Of a DNA stretch of 64,000 nucleotides, positions 7,469 through 15,677 are shown in pieces. Position 1 is the stretch's first letter, and each line of letters begins with the position of its first letter. The stretch is from CAZADA01 sp964568975 (lineage in GTDB: Bacteria > Pseudomonadota > Alphaproteobacteria > Caulobacterales > Maricaulaceae). The position numbers were made by a program, and so were the translations under genes. The notes beneath the pieces were generated by a model, which saw only the letters and a list, made by a program, of their open reading frames with translations, was not told the origin of the DNA and made no database searches. The stretch covers positions 12,609-76,608 of the forward strand of contig CAZMSO010000014.1 of NCBI GenBank assembly GCA_964568975.1. The letters run 5' to 3'.

Positions 7469-8512
7469 ATGAGCACAAAACACAGCGCACCCCTGCCGCC
7501 GGATCATGAAAATCGTGATGTGCGTTTTCGGGCCGTCGAAGGCGGAGACGCCAATCTGATTGAATTGGCGCATCGCGAAGACCTGTTTGAAAATGACATC
7601 CTGCGATCGATTAAAAGCCGCGCGCTCGCCTATCTCCGCGCTGGCGTCGCCGTGCACTTCCGTGGTCCAGCAGGCGCGGGCAAAACGACGCTGGCTCTGC
7701 AAATCGCGACGCAACTCAATCGCCCCACAGTGCTGTTGACTGGCGATGCGAGTTTCACCGCCCAAAATCTGATCGGCTCCGAAACCGGCGTTAAAATTCG
7801 TCAGGTGGAGGATAATTTCATCCACAATGTGCGCAAAAGCGAGCGCGAGACCACCCGCGTGTGGGAGGATCAAGTTCTCACAAAGGCGGTCACGCGCGGC
7901 TACACCCTCGTTTATGACGAGTTCACACGCTCATCCGCGGAAGCCAACAACCCGCTTTTGCCGGTCCTTGAAGAAGGGGTGCTGCCCCTCACCACCGCCC
8001 AGCGCGACCGCCGTTATGTGGAGGCGCATTGCGAGTTTCGGGCGATCTTCACCTCTAATCCCAGCGATTACGCCGGCGTGACCACGCCCCAAGACGCCCT
8101 GATCGATCGCATGATCACCTTCGATTTGGAGTGGCATGACGCGGCGACGGAAACAGGCATTGTCGCCGCGCGCTCACACCTTGATCCGGAGTTGTGCGCG
8201 CCGATTGTCGAGCTTGTCCGGGCCCTGCGCGCCCAAACGCCGGAAGGCGGCGTCCCACCCTCCATGCGCAGCGCGGTGATGATCGCGCGGGTCGCGCGTG
8301 CGCAGAACCTCACGCCGAACGCGGACGATCCCCGATATGTCCAATTGTGCCTGGACGCCTTGGCTTCGCGTGGCGCGCCGGCCGGCGAAGACCACGCCGC
8401 CCGGGTCAAGCGCCTCGCTCAGCTCGCCCAGCTGGTGCGCGCCCACAGCGTCGTCACGCCGGCGCATCCGACCGCGTTTGATCCGGCCCAGCCCCAACGC
8501 GGCGCGGCGTAG
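7469..8512 (+). CDS. gvpN: Gas vesicle AAA+ ATPase GvpN
   Basis: This MoxR-like AAA+ ATPase is needed for gas vesicle enlargement. Walker A is GPAGAGKT (residues 66-73), Walker B is TLVYDEF (Asp150-Glu151), and the sensor-like FTSNPSDYAG follows. The sequence FTAQNLIGSETG and NNPLLPVLEEGVL are typical of GvpN. At 347 residues it is of family length. The frame opens at a TTG at 7448, but the ATG at 7469 with an upstream TAGGGA is preferred. The 198 bases before it (7271-7468) include a moderately AT-rich patch around 7360-7430 that may hold a secondary promoter. Confidence 0.93.
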   Translation: MSTKHSAPLPPDHENRDVRFRAVEGGDANLIELAHREDLFENDILRSIKSRALAYLRAGVAVHFRGPAGAGKTTLALQIATQLNRPTVLLTGDASFTAQNLIGSETGVKIRQVEDNFIHNVRKSERETTRVWEDQVLTKAVTRGYTLVYDEFTRSSAEANNPLLPVLEEGVLPLTTAQRDRRYVEAHCEFRAIFTSNPSDYAGVTTPQDALIDRMITFDLEWHDAATETGIVAARSHLDPELCAPIVELVRALRAQTPEGGVPPSMRSAVMIARVARAQNLTPNADDPRYVQLCLDALASRGAPAGEDHAARVKRLAQLAQLVRAHSVVTPAHPTAFDPAQPQRGAA

Positions 8513-8528
8513 CGGAGGAAGCGTCTCG

Positions 8529-8789
8529 ATGAACCGTCCACGGATCATTCATCGCCCCCGGCCCAACAGCGGCGCGCCGCGGGTGCGCCGCTCGCGTCCA
8601 GCCGCGGCCGCTGAGCTTGTGCGCCTTGAGTATGAACGCGACCGTCTTGCGCGCGACCTGGCTATGCTCGACCAACGCCGCGACGCCGCGCGCGCCCTCC
8701 TCAACAAAGTCGAAACCCGCGCGCGCCTGATTCAAAAGGCGCTGATGCGCGCCGAAACCGAGGGGCCGAGCGCCCTGCGTCACCTCTGA
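8529..8789 (+). CDS. GvpV-like small coiled-coil gas vesicle accessory protein
   Basis: This 86-residue protein has a basic N-terminus (Arg-rich through residue 23) and a single long helix from about 27 to 75 with LEYERDRLARDLAMLDQRRD, ideal for a coiled coil. This layout fits GvpV of cyanobacterial and proteobacterial gas vesicle clusters, whose function in assembly is not firmly known. It lies 16 bases after gvpN and 28 bases before gvpO, with GGAGGAAG before the ATG. The assignment rests on architecture and location rather than on strong residue conservation. Confidence 0.5.
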   Translation: MNRPRIIHRPRPNSGAPRVRRSRPAAAAELVRLEYERDRLARDLAMLDQRRDAARALLNKVETRARLIQKALMRAETEGPSALRHL

Positions 8790-8817
8790 GGCGGACACCT
8801 AAACCCGGAGCCCCGTC

Positions 8818-9078
8818 ATGAACATGATGGACATCGCCGAAAAAGCCCGCGCTGCGGCGGAGACAATCACCGGCTCGCCGGCTGATGTCATCGCCAGTTG
8901 CGAACGGCGCGACAACGCCTGGATCGCCACAGTGGACGTGGTGGAATCCAAAGCGCGTCTCGACGACAATGATCTTCTGTCCACGTATCAAATCAGCTTC
9001 GACAAAACCGGCGAAGTCGCCGGCTTCGCCCGCGTGCGCCGTTACTTCCGCAATCAAGGCGGCGTCGACGCCGATTGA
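8818..9078 (+). CDS. gvpO: Gas vesicle protein GvpO
   Basis: This 86-residue protein carries the GvpO core: a helix followed by ITGSPADVIASCERRDNAW, then a WIATVDVVESKARLDDNDLL beta meander, and the terminal YQISFDKTGEVAGFARVRRYFR. GvpO is a small assembly or regulatory factor conserved in actinobacterial, haloarchaeal and proteobacterial clusters; haloarchaeal GvpO affects expression and assembly. The start has two near ATGs (8818 and 8824 in frame); the upstream one has CCCGGAG before it. It sits between the GvpV-like gene and gvpJ. Confidence 0.85.
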   Translation: MNMMDIAEKARAAAETITGSPADVIASCERRDNAWIATVDVVESKARLDDNDLLSTYQISFDKTGEVAGFARVRRYFRNQGGVDAD

Positions 9079-9119
9079 TCTGACTGACGCCGCGTGCGTC
9101 TTTAACTCCCGGAGCTCCG

Positions 9120-9422
9120 ATGGCCGGCGCGATCCAAAGTCCCATTCACCGCGACAGCTTGCCCGACGTGCTCGAGCGCGTGCTGGAGAAGGGCGTCGTG
9201 ATTGCGGGCGATGTGGCGATCTCCCTCGTCGGCATCGAGCTGTTGACCATCAAAGTTCGCCTCTTGGTGTGCACCGTGGATAAGGCGCTCGAGCTCGGCA
9301 TCAATTGGTGGGAGGCCGATCCCGCGCTCACCACGGACGCCCAAGCGTTGACGGATGAGAACCGCGAACTCCGCGGACGCCTGGCGATTCTCGAAAAACG
9401 CGTCGCCGACATCGGCGCTTAG
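9120..9422 (+). CDS. gvpJ: GvpA-family minor shell protein, GvpJ-like
   Basis: Residues 13-70 match the GvpA fold (LPDVLERVLEKGVVIAGDV, SLVGIELLTIKVRLL), but the protein is 100 residues long with a C-terminal extension containing INWWEADPAL and a short coiled coil (LTDENRELRGRLAILEKRV). This extension and the WWE motif are characteristic of GvpJ/GvpM minor proteins, thought to nucleate or cap the vesicle. It is distinct from the shorter GvpA at 6279 and GvpS at 15390. GGAG precedes the ATG. GvpJ versus a second GvpA is a naming uncertainty only; membership of the family is certain. Confidence 0.85.
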   Translation: MAGAIQSPIHRDSLPDVLERVLEKGVVIAGDVAISLVGIELLTIKVRLLVCTVDKALELGINWWEADPALTTDAQALTDENRELRGRLAILEKRVADIGA

Positions 9423-9452
9423 GCCCGCAAGCCCACCCGGCTGGAGGAAAGC

Positions 9453-10055
9453 ATGACCAAACGCCGATCTGACGACCCCAGGGCGAGCGATCCGTCTCCG
9501 GACGAGCCCGCTGCTCGCCTGCGCGGCGTGGACGCCATTGATGAGATCGGCGCGCGCCTGGGCGGCGTCGCGGCGACGTTGAAATCAGCCTTCGGCGCGC
9601 TCTCAAATCTGGCTGACGCGGTGGACGAGGCCGCCCGCGACGGTGATGGCCGGATCAAAGCGACCTCAGAGGTGCGTGTGCGCGTCGGCGGCGTGCCCGT
9701 GGCGCCGGGGTCCTCCGCGCGATCGAGCGCATCCGCCCGCGCGGACGCCGGTCGCGACACGGCCGAGGCCATGGGCCCGGTGCGCGATCCCCTTGTGGAT
9801 GTGTTCGACGAAGACGACGCCTGGGTGATCACCGCGGAACTGCCAGGCGTGCGCGACGACCAGCTCAGCCTCCACGTGACTGACGCCGAGGTGGTGTTTG
9901 AAACCCTCGGTCCCAAACGCTTCCGCCATGTCGCAACTCTGCCAGACGGCGTGAACGCCGAGGGCGCGCGTCACGCCTTGCGCAACGGCGTGTTGGAGAT
10001 CCGCTTCCCCAAAACGGGCGCGACGCCCGACCAGGAGGGCGACAGCGATGAGTGA
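9453..10055 (+). CDS. gvpH: Hsp20-like gas vesicle protein GvpH
   Basis: This 200-residue protein has a variable N-terminal region and a C-terminal alpha-crystallin/Hsp20-like domain (about 105-190) with WVITAELPGVRDDQLSLHV and GVLEIRFPK, the usual first and last strands. It is equivalent to GvpH, which chaperones aggregation-prone gas vesicle proteins. GGAGGAAA is nine or fewer bases before the ATG. Its 3' end overlaps the following gvpF/L start by eight bases, pointing to coupled translation. The low conservation of the first 90 residues is normal in this group. Confidence 0.85.
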   Translation: MTKRRSDDPRASDPSPDEPAARLRGVDAIDEIGARLGGVAATLKSAFGALSNLADAVDEAARDGDGRIKATSEVRVRVGGVPVAPGSSARSSASARADAGRDTAEAMGPVRDPLVDVFDEDDAWVITAELPGVRDDQLSLHVTDAEVVFETLGPKRFRHVATLPDGVNAEGARHALRNGVLEIRFPKTGATPDQEGDSDE

Positions 10056-10971
10056 CACCGCGCTGCACCCCACGCTTGGCGAACCCGCCCTCGCCGGACG
10101 CCTTTATGTTTATGGCCTGATCCGTGCGGGCGACGCGCCCGCTGACCCCGAGGCCTTCGCCGGCCTGCGCGCGGTCGCCGCGCCGCAGGCTCCGGTGATC
10201 GCGCTGGCGTCCGGTCCGTTGGCTGCGATCGCCAGTCCCATCGACGCCGCGGATGTGATGGCGACGCGCCGCCACATGCTCGCCCACGCCAAAGTGCTTG
10301 AGGCGGTGATGGCTGAGCGCCCGATCCTGCCTATGCGCTTTGGCGTGATCACGGCCACGGCCGCGGATCTGCACGCAACCCTCGCGCCGGAGGCCGACGG
10401 CTTGTGCGCGCTGCTGGACGAGCTCGACGGCCGCGTGGAGATGGGCGTGAAAGCGGTGTGTGACGAAGCTGCGGTGATGCGCGCGATTGTCGCTGACCGC
10501 CCCGACATCGCCGAACGCTACGCCGCGCTGAAACAAGGCGACCCCGCCGCGACCCAATTCCAGCGCGTCGACCTTGGTCGCGAAGTCGCGGGGCTGCGGG
10601 CGGAGTGGCGCGACGCCGAGCGTGAACGCCTCATCGCCCGCTTCGCGGATGTGGCCGAACGCGTTGTCGTCCATGAGCCGGATGATGACGATTTGCTCGT
10701 CTTCAACGCCGCGTTCTTGCTGAAGCGGGAGGACGAGCCGGCGCTGTTCGCCCGGGTCGAGGCGCTCGACGCTGATTATGGCGAGGCGCTGACGCTGAAA
10801 TATGTCGGCCCCGTGCCGCCCTACAATTTCGTCAACACGCGGCTGAGCTGGACGCCGCCGGAAGGCCCCGCCGCAGCCGCGCCGCCGCCCGCCGCCGATA
10901 ACGATCAGGGGCCGCGCGACGCCGCACACCCGGTGACGTCAGCGACGGCTCTCAACAGCGAGGCCGCCTGA
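10048..10971 (+). CDS. GvpF/GvpL family protein (copy 1)
   Basis: This is a full-length GvpF/L protein (307 residues). The first half starts LAGRLYVYGLIRAG and contains HAKVLEAVMAERPILPMRFG, the most conserved element of the family; the second half ends LTLKYVGPVPPYNFV, the ferredoxin-like closing strand. A Pro/Ala tail of about 35 residues follows. GvpF contacts GvpA and is thought to act early in shell assembly. AGGAGGG precedes the ATG, which overlaps gvpH. Of the four GvpF/L copies in the cluster this one is closest to the family consensus, so it is the likely true GvpF. Confidence 0.9.
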   Translation: MSDTALHPTLGEPALAGRLYVYGLIRAGDAPADPEAFAGLRAVAAPQAPVIALASGPLAAIASPIDAADVMATRRHMLAHAKVLEAVMAERPILPMRFGVITATAADLHATLAPEADGLCALLDELDGRVEMGVKAVCDEAAVMRAIVADRPDIAERYAALKQGDPAATQFQRVDLGREVAGLRAEWRDAERERLIARFADVAERVVVHEPDDDDLLVFNAAFLLKREDEPALFARVEALDADYGEALTLKYVGPVPPYNFVNTRLSWTPPEGPAAAAPPPAADNDQGPRDAAHPVTSATALNSEAA

Positions 10972-10974
10972 GCC

Positions 10975-11229
10975 ATGGGCATCCTCTCCACATTGCTGAC
11001 CTTTCCCGTCAGCGGCCCCATGAAGGCCGCCCAATGGGTGGTGGAGGAAATCCACGATCTGGCGAAACGCGAGTACAGCGACCCCGCATTCATCCGCAAA
11101 CAGCTGGCTGAACTGGAAGCTCAGCTTGAGGCCGGCGCGCTGACTGAAGACGAGTTTGAAGAGATTGAATTGGTCTTGCTGACCCGCCTGAAAGACGCTG
11201 AAGTCGATGCGTCCGCGGGTGAGGACTAA
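10975..11229 (+). CDS. gvpG: Gas vesicle protein GvpG
   Basis: This 84-residue helical protein begins with the GvpG signature of a hydrophobic start (MGILSTLLTFPVSGPMKAAQWV) truncated here for length, then EEIHDLAKREY and a heptad-like LAELEAQLEAGALTEDEFE. GvpG partners GvpF and GvpL in assembly complexes in haloarchaea. It is three bases after the first gvpF/L stop and is followed after four bases by the AAA ATPase gene. Family length and order gvpF-gvpG both agree. Confidence 0.92.
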   Translation: MGILSTLLTFPVSGPMKAAQWVVEEIHDLAKREYSDPAFIRKQLAELEAQLEAGALTEDEFEEIELVLLTRLKDAEVDASAGED

Positions 11230-11233
11230 GGCC

Positions 11234-13486
11234 GTGTCCGCGCGCGCGCCCCTGGCTGACTCCGCTGCGCCGCGCGGGGACGACGCCGTCGCCCTCACGC
11301 GCACCGTCAAAAGCGCAAGGCCGAGCGATGCGGATCGGGGGATCGTGCGCCTCGACCCGGCGGACATGACCGCGTTGGGCGTCGCGCCCGGGGATGTCGT
11401 GGCGTTGGGCGCCGCCCGCACCACCCACGCCCGCGCCATGCCGGCCCTGGAGCGCGATCGCGGCGCGAACGCGGCGCACCTCGACGCCGCCCAGCGCGAC
11501 AACGCCGGCGTGAATCTGGAGGACGCCGTCACCATCACGCCCGCTGCTGCGGCCGCAGCCGAGATGGTGACGCTGCGCCTCGACACCCGCCGCTTCGGCG
11601 CCCGCGGCGCGAGCGCGGCGTTGTTGACCCAAATCCGCGACTGCCTTGAGAGCTTGCCCGTGGGCGAGGGCGACCGGGTGCGGCTGCGCCTTTTGGGCGG
11701 GCGCGCCCTCAGCGCGATTGTAGAGACGGTGCGCCCCGCGGGGCCGGCCCTCATCACGGCCGAGACCGAGATCGCCCTGGCGCGGCCGAACCCGCCGCGC
11801 GCGTCCGCCGCCAGCCCCGTCGGCCGCGCTATCGCCTATGAAGATTTGGGCGGTCTGGGTCGTGAGCTTGCGCGCGTGCGCGAGATGATTGAGCTGCCCC
11901 TGCGCCGGCCGGATTTGTTTGCGCATTTGGGGGTGGAGGCGCCGAAGGGCGTGTTGCTCACGGGTCCGCCGGGCACCGGCAAGACCTTGCTCGCGCGCGC
12001 CGTCGCTGCGGAAACACAAGCTGGCTTTTTCCAGATCAACGGCCCGGAGATTGTCACCAAACACTACGGCGATTCCGAAGCCCAGCTGCGTGCAGTCTTT
12101 AAGAAAGCCCAAGACGCCGCGCCCGCGATTGTCTTCATTGATGAGATCGACGCCATCGCCCCCGCCCGCGACCAGCTCGCCGGCGACCGCCAGGTGGAGC
12201 GGCGCGTCGTCGCTCAACTTCTTACTCTCCTCGATGGCATGGACCCCCGCGGCCAAGTGATTGTGATGGCGGCGACGAATTTGCCCGACAGCCTCGACCC
12301 GGCGCTGCGGCGTCCGGGCCGCTTCGACCGCGAAATCCCGTTCTCAGCGCCGGATCGGGCGGGTCGGCGGGAAATCCTCGACGTCCACACACGCGGCATG
12401 CCGCTCGCAGAGGATGTCGACCTCGACGCCGTGGCCGCCGGCGCGCATGGCTTTGTCGGCGCAGACCTCGCGGCGCTGGCGCGTGAGGCCGCCATGGCTG
12501 CGCTGCGCCGGGCCGATGCGCTGGATGTCGGCCGTGCGGCGGCGGTCACGCCCGACGACCTCCAAGTCACGGCCGGTGATTTCGACGCCGCCCGCCGCGA
12601 AGTCGGCCCGTCCGCCATCCGCGAAGTGTTCACGGAGCTGCCTGACGTCTCGTGGGCGGATGTCGGCGGGTTGGAGGAGGCGAAAGCCGCCCTCACAGAA
12701 GCCGTGCTTTGGCCCCTCGCCCATGCGGAGGCGTTTGCGCGCCTCGCGCTGCCGCCGACTAAGGGCGTGTTGCTGTATGGCCCGCCGGGCGCCGGCAAGA
12801 CCCACATCGCCAAAGCCCTCGCGGCGGAAGCACGAGTGAACTTCATCACTGTGCGCGGGCCCCAGCTCCTCGGCCGTTATGTCGGGGAAGCGGAAGCCAA
12901 TGTCCGGCGCGTGTTCGCGAAAGCGCGCCAAACCGCGCCCTGCATCCTTTTCTTCGACGAGATCGACGCCCTCGCCCCGGCGCGCGGCGCGGGCGTTGGC
13001 GGCGACGGGGTGGTGGAGCGCGTCGTCGCCCAGCTGCTGACGGAAATCGACGGCGTGGATGAGTTGAAGGGGGTGTTTTTGCTGGCGGCGACGAACCGGG
13101 TATGGGCGGTCGATCAAGCGCTTTTGCGCCCGGGGCGGTTCGACCTCTTGCTGGAGACGCCCGCGCCCGACGTCGACGCCCGCCGCCAAATCCTCGACGT
13201 CCACACCAAAGAAACGCCGCTCGCCGCGGATGTCGACCTCACCGCACTTGCCCAAAACGCCGAGGGCCTGCTCGGCGCGGATCTCAAGGCGCTGTGCCAA
13301 GCCGCCGGGCGCGCGGCGCTGCGCCGGGCCGTCGCCGCCGGATCGCCTGACGTGTCCGCCCTGGCGGTGTCGGCGGCGGATTTCGCCACTGCCCTGGCGA
13401 CGCGCGCCGCCAGCGATCACGCCCGCGCGCTTGTCCCACGGCCGGACCAAACGGCCGCCGCATCCGCCGAAGGAACGCCGCGATGA
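11234..13486 (+). CDS. CDC48/p97-type double AAA ATPase of the gas vesicle cluster
   Basis: This 750-residue protein has a CDC48-N double-psi barrel region (about 20-200), then two AAA modules. The first has Walker A GPPGTGKT (from residue 244) and Walker B IVFIDEIDAIAP; the second has Walker A GPPGAGKT (from residue 516) and Walker B ILFFDEIDALAP; both have arginine fingers in RRPGRFD-type motifs. Such ATPases unfold or extract proteins. An ATG at 11207 would overlap gvpG deeply; the GTG at 11234 with GAGGA eight bases upstream is preferred. It lies inside the gvp run and overlaps the next gvpF/L by four bases, so a role in vesicle assembly or remodelling is inferred from context. Confidence 0.88.
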   Translation: MSARAPLADSAAPRGDDAVALTRTVKSARPSDADRGIVRLDPADMTALGVAPGDVVALGAARTTHARAMPALERDRGANAAHLDAAQRDNAGVNLEDAVTITPAAAAAAEMVTLRLDTRRFGARGASAALLTQIRDCLESLPVGEGDRVRLRLLGGRALSAIVETVRPAGPALITAETEIALARPNPPRASAASPVGRAIAYEDLGGLGRELARVREMIELPLRRPDLFAHLGVEAPKGVLLTGPPGTGKTLLARAVAAETQAGFFQINGPEIVTKHYGDSEAQLRAVFKKAQDAAPAIVFIDEIDAIAPARDQLAGDRQVERRVVAQLLTLLDGMDPRGQVIVMAATNLPDSLDPALRRPGRFDREIPFSAPDRAGRREILDVHTRGMPLAEDVDLDAVAAGAHGFVGADLAALAREAAMAALRRADALDVGRAAAVTPDDLQVTAGDFDAARREVGPSAIREVFTELPDVSWADVGGLEEAKAALTEAVLWPLAHAEAFARLALPPTKGVLLYGPPGAGKTHIAKALAAEARVNFITVRGPQLLGRYVGEAEANVRRVFAKARQTAPCILFFDEIDALAPARGAGVGGDGVVERVVAQLLTEIDGVDELKGVFLLAATNRVWAVDQALLRPGRFDLLLETPAPDVDARRQILDVHTKETPLAADVDLTALAQNAEGLLGADLKALCQAAGRAALRRAVAAGSPDVSALAVSAADFATALATRAASDHARALVPRPDQTAAASAEGTPR

Positions 13487-14538
13487 CACTTCAGCTTTAC
13501 GGCCTCACCAGCGCCGACACCGCGCGCGCCGTCGCTCAGGACCGCGCGCTCACGCGCCGTGAGATCGGCAGCGTCGAGGCGCTGGGCGTTGCGGCGCTGG
13601 TCGGGCCGCCGGCGAAGCTGCCCTTCCTGCAACGCGGCAAAGTCCGCGAGCTGCGCCGCTTGCTCGATTTCGAACAGACCCTGGAGGCGATCTTGCCCCA
13701 TGGACCGCTCCTGGCGGCGTCGCCGGGTGCGTGTTTGCGCGACGCGCGCGACGCGTTGGGTTTCATCGCGGCCAACATCACCTCGCTGCGCGGCGCCTTG
13801 AACGCGTATGGCGACAAACTCCAGTTCCAAGTCTCCATCGCGTGGGATCCTGTGGCCGCTTTGGCGGAAGCCAGACGGCGCGACGACTTCGGCGCCATCC
13901 GCCGCCTGGCTGAGCGCGACGACCGCAAAGCGTTGGGGCGCGCGATCCAAAGCGCCATGGAGGCCGAACGCGCCGCCCGCGGCGACCGCTACGCCGGCAT
14001 GCTCGCCGCCGCCGCGCTTGATCTCATCCGTTTGCCCCTTGAGAGCGCCGACGCGGTGTTGAACGCCGCCGTCATGGTCGATCGCGCTGGAGAGGCCCGC
14101 CTTGATCGCGCCTTAGAGGCGATTGACGCGTCCTGGGCGCAAGCGCTCACGATCAAATGCGTGGGTCCCTTGCCGGCGTTGTCCTTCGCCAGCGTCGCCC
14201 TTGAGCGGCCCGATCCCAACGCCATCGCCGCCGCCTGCGCGCGCCTGGGCGTGGACGCAAGCGCAGAGCCCACGCGCGTGCGCGACGCCTACCACGCCAT
14301 CATGAAACGGGTGCATCCGGACGTGACCGCCCTCGCTGACAACGATGCGGCCGCCGTCGAGCCCCCCGCCATCGATCCACGCGGCGCTATCGCAGATTAC
14401 CGCTTCATGATGCGCATCAGCGAAGCCCACGCCGCCTTGCGCGCCTTCCGCCCCGACGCCGCCCAAAACGCGCCTGTGCTCGCCGTGATGCGCCGCGAAG
14501 GCGACGCCGGATCGGCGCCCATGACGGAGGCCGCGTAG
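13483..14538 (+). CDS. GvpF/L protein with C-terminal J-domain (copy 2)
   Basis: Residues 1-235 are a GvpF/L fold: LQLYGLTSADTARAV start, LLDFEQTLEAILPHGPLLAA core, and ALTIKCVGPLPALSFASV end. Residues about 243-330 then form a DnaJ-type J-domain: ARLGVDASAEPTRVRDAYHA, the invariant HPD at 278-280 (MKRVHPDVTAL), and RISEAHAALRAF as the last helix. The HPD motif is what stimulates Hsp70 ATPase, so this protein could recruit DnaK to nascent shell proteins. AAGGAA precedes the ATG, which overlaps the CDC48-like stop (ATGA). The fusion could have been missed by annotation that reports only GvpF/L. Confidence 0.85.
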   Translation: MTLQLYGLTSADTARAVAQDRALTRREIGSVEALGVAALVGPPAKLPFLQRGKVRELRRLLDFEQTLEAILPHGPLLAASPGACLRDARDALGFIAANITSLRGALNAYGDKLQFQVSIAWDPVAALAEARRRDDFGAIRRLAERDDRKALGRAIQSAMEAERAARGDRYAGMLAAAALDLIRLPLESADAVLNAAVMVDRAGEARLDRALEAIDASWAQALTIKCVGPLPALSFASVALERPDPNAIAAACARLGVDASAEPTRVRDAYHAIMKRVHPDVTALADNDAAAVEPPAIDPRGAIADYRFMMRISEAHAALRAFRPDAAQNAPVLAVMRREGDAGSAPMTEAA

Positions 14539-14543
14539 CGACC

Positions 14544-15368
14544 ATGGACACCTCAGCCATGCCTTGCGCTTTCATGATGCTTCACGGAGTTATGGACGCC
14601 GCCGCGGCCGTGCGCGTCACCGCGCACGCGCCCCGGGACGCGTTGGACGCAGGACCTGTTCAGATCATCGTCGCGGGGCGGGTGTGCGCCATGGTCACGC
14701 CGATCCCGCCGCGCCTCGCCGATGGCCGCGCAAGCGCCGCGCTTCTGGAAAGCGAGGAGACGGTCGCGGCTCTGGCGGTCGCCCACAACCGCATCCTGAC
14801 AGAACTCAGCGCCCAAGGCGCCGTCGCGCCGGTGAAGCTTGGCGCCGCCTTCGCCGATGACGCGGCGACGCGCGCCGCCGTCACCGCCCGCGAAGCGGCG
14901 TTTCGCCGCGCGCTGGATCACATTGACGGCGCGGGGGAGTATGCGGTGCGCGTCGTGGATGCGCCCGCCGGCGCGCGCCGCGTCGCCCCTGAGGTTGAGG
15001 CTGCAGCGTGCGATCCCGCCGCGATCGGCGGGCGCGCTTATCTCCACGCCCGCGGCGCGCGCCGCCGGGCTCGCGACGCCGCCGCCCAGCGCATAGAGGC
15101 GTTCTTGGACGCCCTGTCGGACCAGATTGCAGCGCTCGCGCGGGCGGTCGTCGCAGCGCCGCCGAGTCCCTCCGCGCCGGGGCGGCCTGCGCGTCGCCTT
15201 GATCTCGCGGTGCTTGCAGACGCCGACGGCGCCGCGCGCCTTGAGGCCCTTGTGACGTCCATGACCGGGCCCGCCCACGACCTTGGCCTGGCGATTGAGG
15301 CGTCCGGCCCATGGCCCGCCTACAGCTTTGTGGAGGCGGACGACGCGCCGCCGCGGCGCGCCGCGTAA
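14544..15368 (+). CDS. GvpF/GvpL family protein (copy 3)
   Basis: This 274-residue member is divergent but recognisable: AVAHNRILTELSAQGAVAPVKLG corresponds to the conserved H-x-x-V-L...PxRFG helix, GGRAYLHARGARRRARD to the second domain start, and IEASGPWPAYSFVEAD to the closing strand. The classic first beta strand (YxYGI) is weak. GGAGG stands before the previous stop and serves the ATG five bases later. Divergence among the copies suggests specialised contacts rather than simple redundancy. Confidence 0.8.
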   Translation: MDTSAMPCAFMMLHGVMDAAAAVRVTAHAPRDALDAGPVQIIVAGRVCAMVTPIPPRLADGRASAALLESEETVAALAVAHNRILTELSAQGAVAPVKLGAAFADDAATRAAVTAREAAFRRALDHIDGAGEYAVRVVDAPAGARRVAPEVEAAACDPAAIGGRAYLHARGARRRARDAAAQRIEAFLDALSDQIAALARAVVAAPPSPSAPGRPARRLDLAVLADADGAARLEALVTSMTGPAHDLGLAIEASGPWPAYSFVEADDAPPRRAA

Positions 15369-15389
15369 CCCCCGCAAAGGAGCCTCGCC

Positions 15390-15677
15390 ATGGCGACAGC
15401 CAGCGCGCCCGCGCCGCCGTCCCTGCTTTCCATGATGGAGGCGCAGCCCCAGGACGAAGACACGCTGGTCGATCTGCTCGACCGCTTGCTCGACAAAGGC
15501 GTCGTGGTGACCGGAGATGTGCGGATCTCCATCGCGGATGTCGACCTGATCTTTGTCGGCCTGAAACTCTTTGTTTCCTCTGTTGACACTATCGAAGAGG
15601 CGCGCAGCGCGGCGCGCGACGCCCAGCCGGCGATCGCCGACGCGGGACCGTCTTCACGCAATCGGGGCGAAGAATGA
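15390..15677 (+). CDS. gvpS: GvpA-family protein GvpS
   Basis: This 95-residue protein contains TLVDLLDRLLDKGVVVTGDV followed by RISIADVDLIFVGLKLFVSSVDT, the GvpS/GvpM variant of the GvpA fold, in which an Ala-Asp-Val-Asp replaces the Val-Gly-Ile-Glu of GvpA. The flanking N-terminal (about 20) and C-terminal (about 25) extensions are low complexity. It is probably a minor shell or nucleation component. AAAGGAG precedes the ATG; the stop overlaps the next gene by four bases. Confidence 0.85.
   Translation: MATASAPAPPSLLSMMEAQPQDEDTLVDLLDRLLDKGVVVTGDVRISIADVDLIFVGLKLFVSSVDTIEEARSAARDAQPAIADAGPSSRNRGEE

Noticed and set aside
9865..12256. Two long minus-strand open frames (354 and 388 codons)
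   Set aside because: They are antisense to gvpF/L, gvpG and the CDC48-like gene and have no recognisable motif or RBS.
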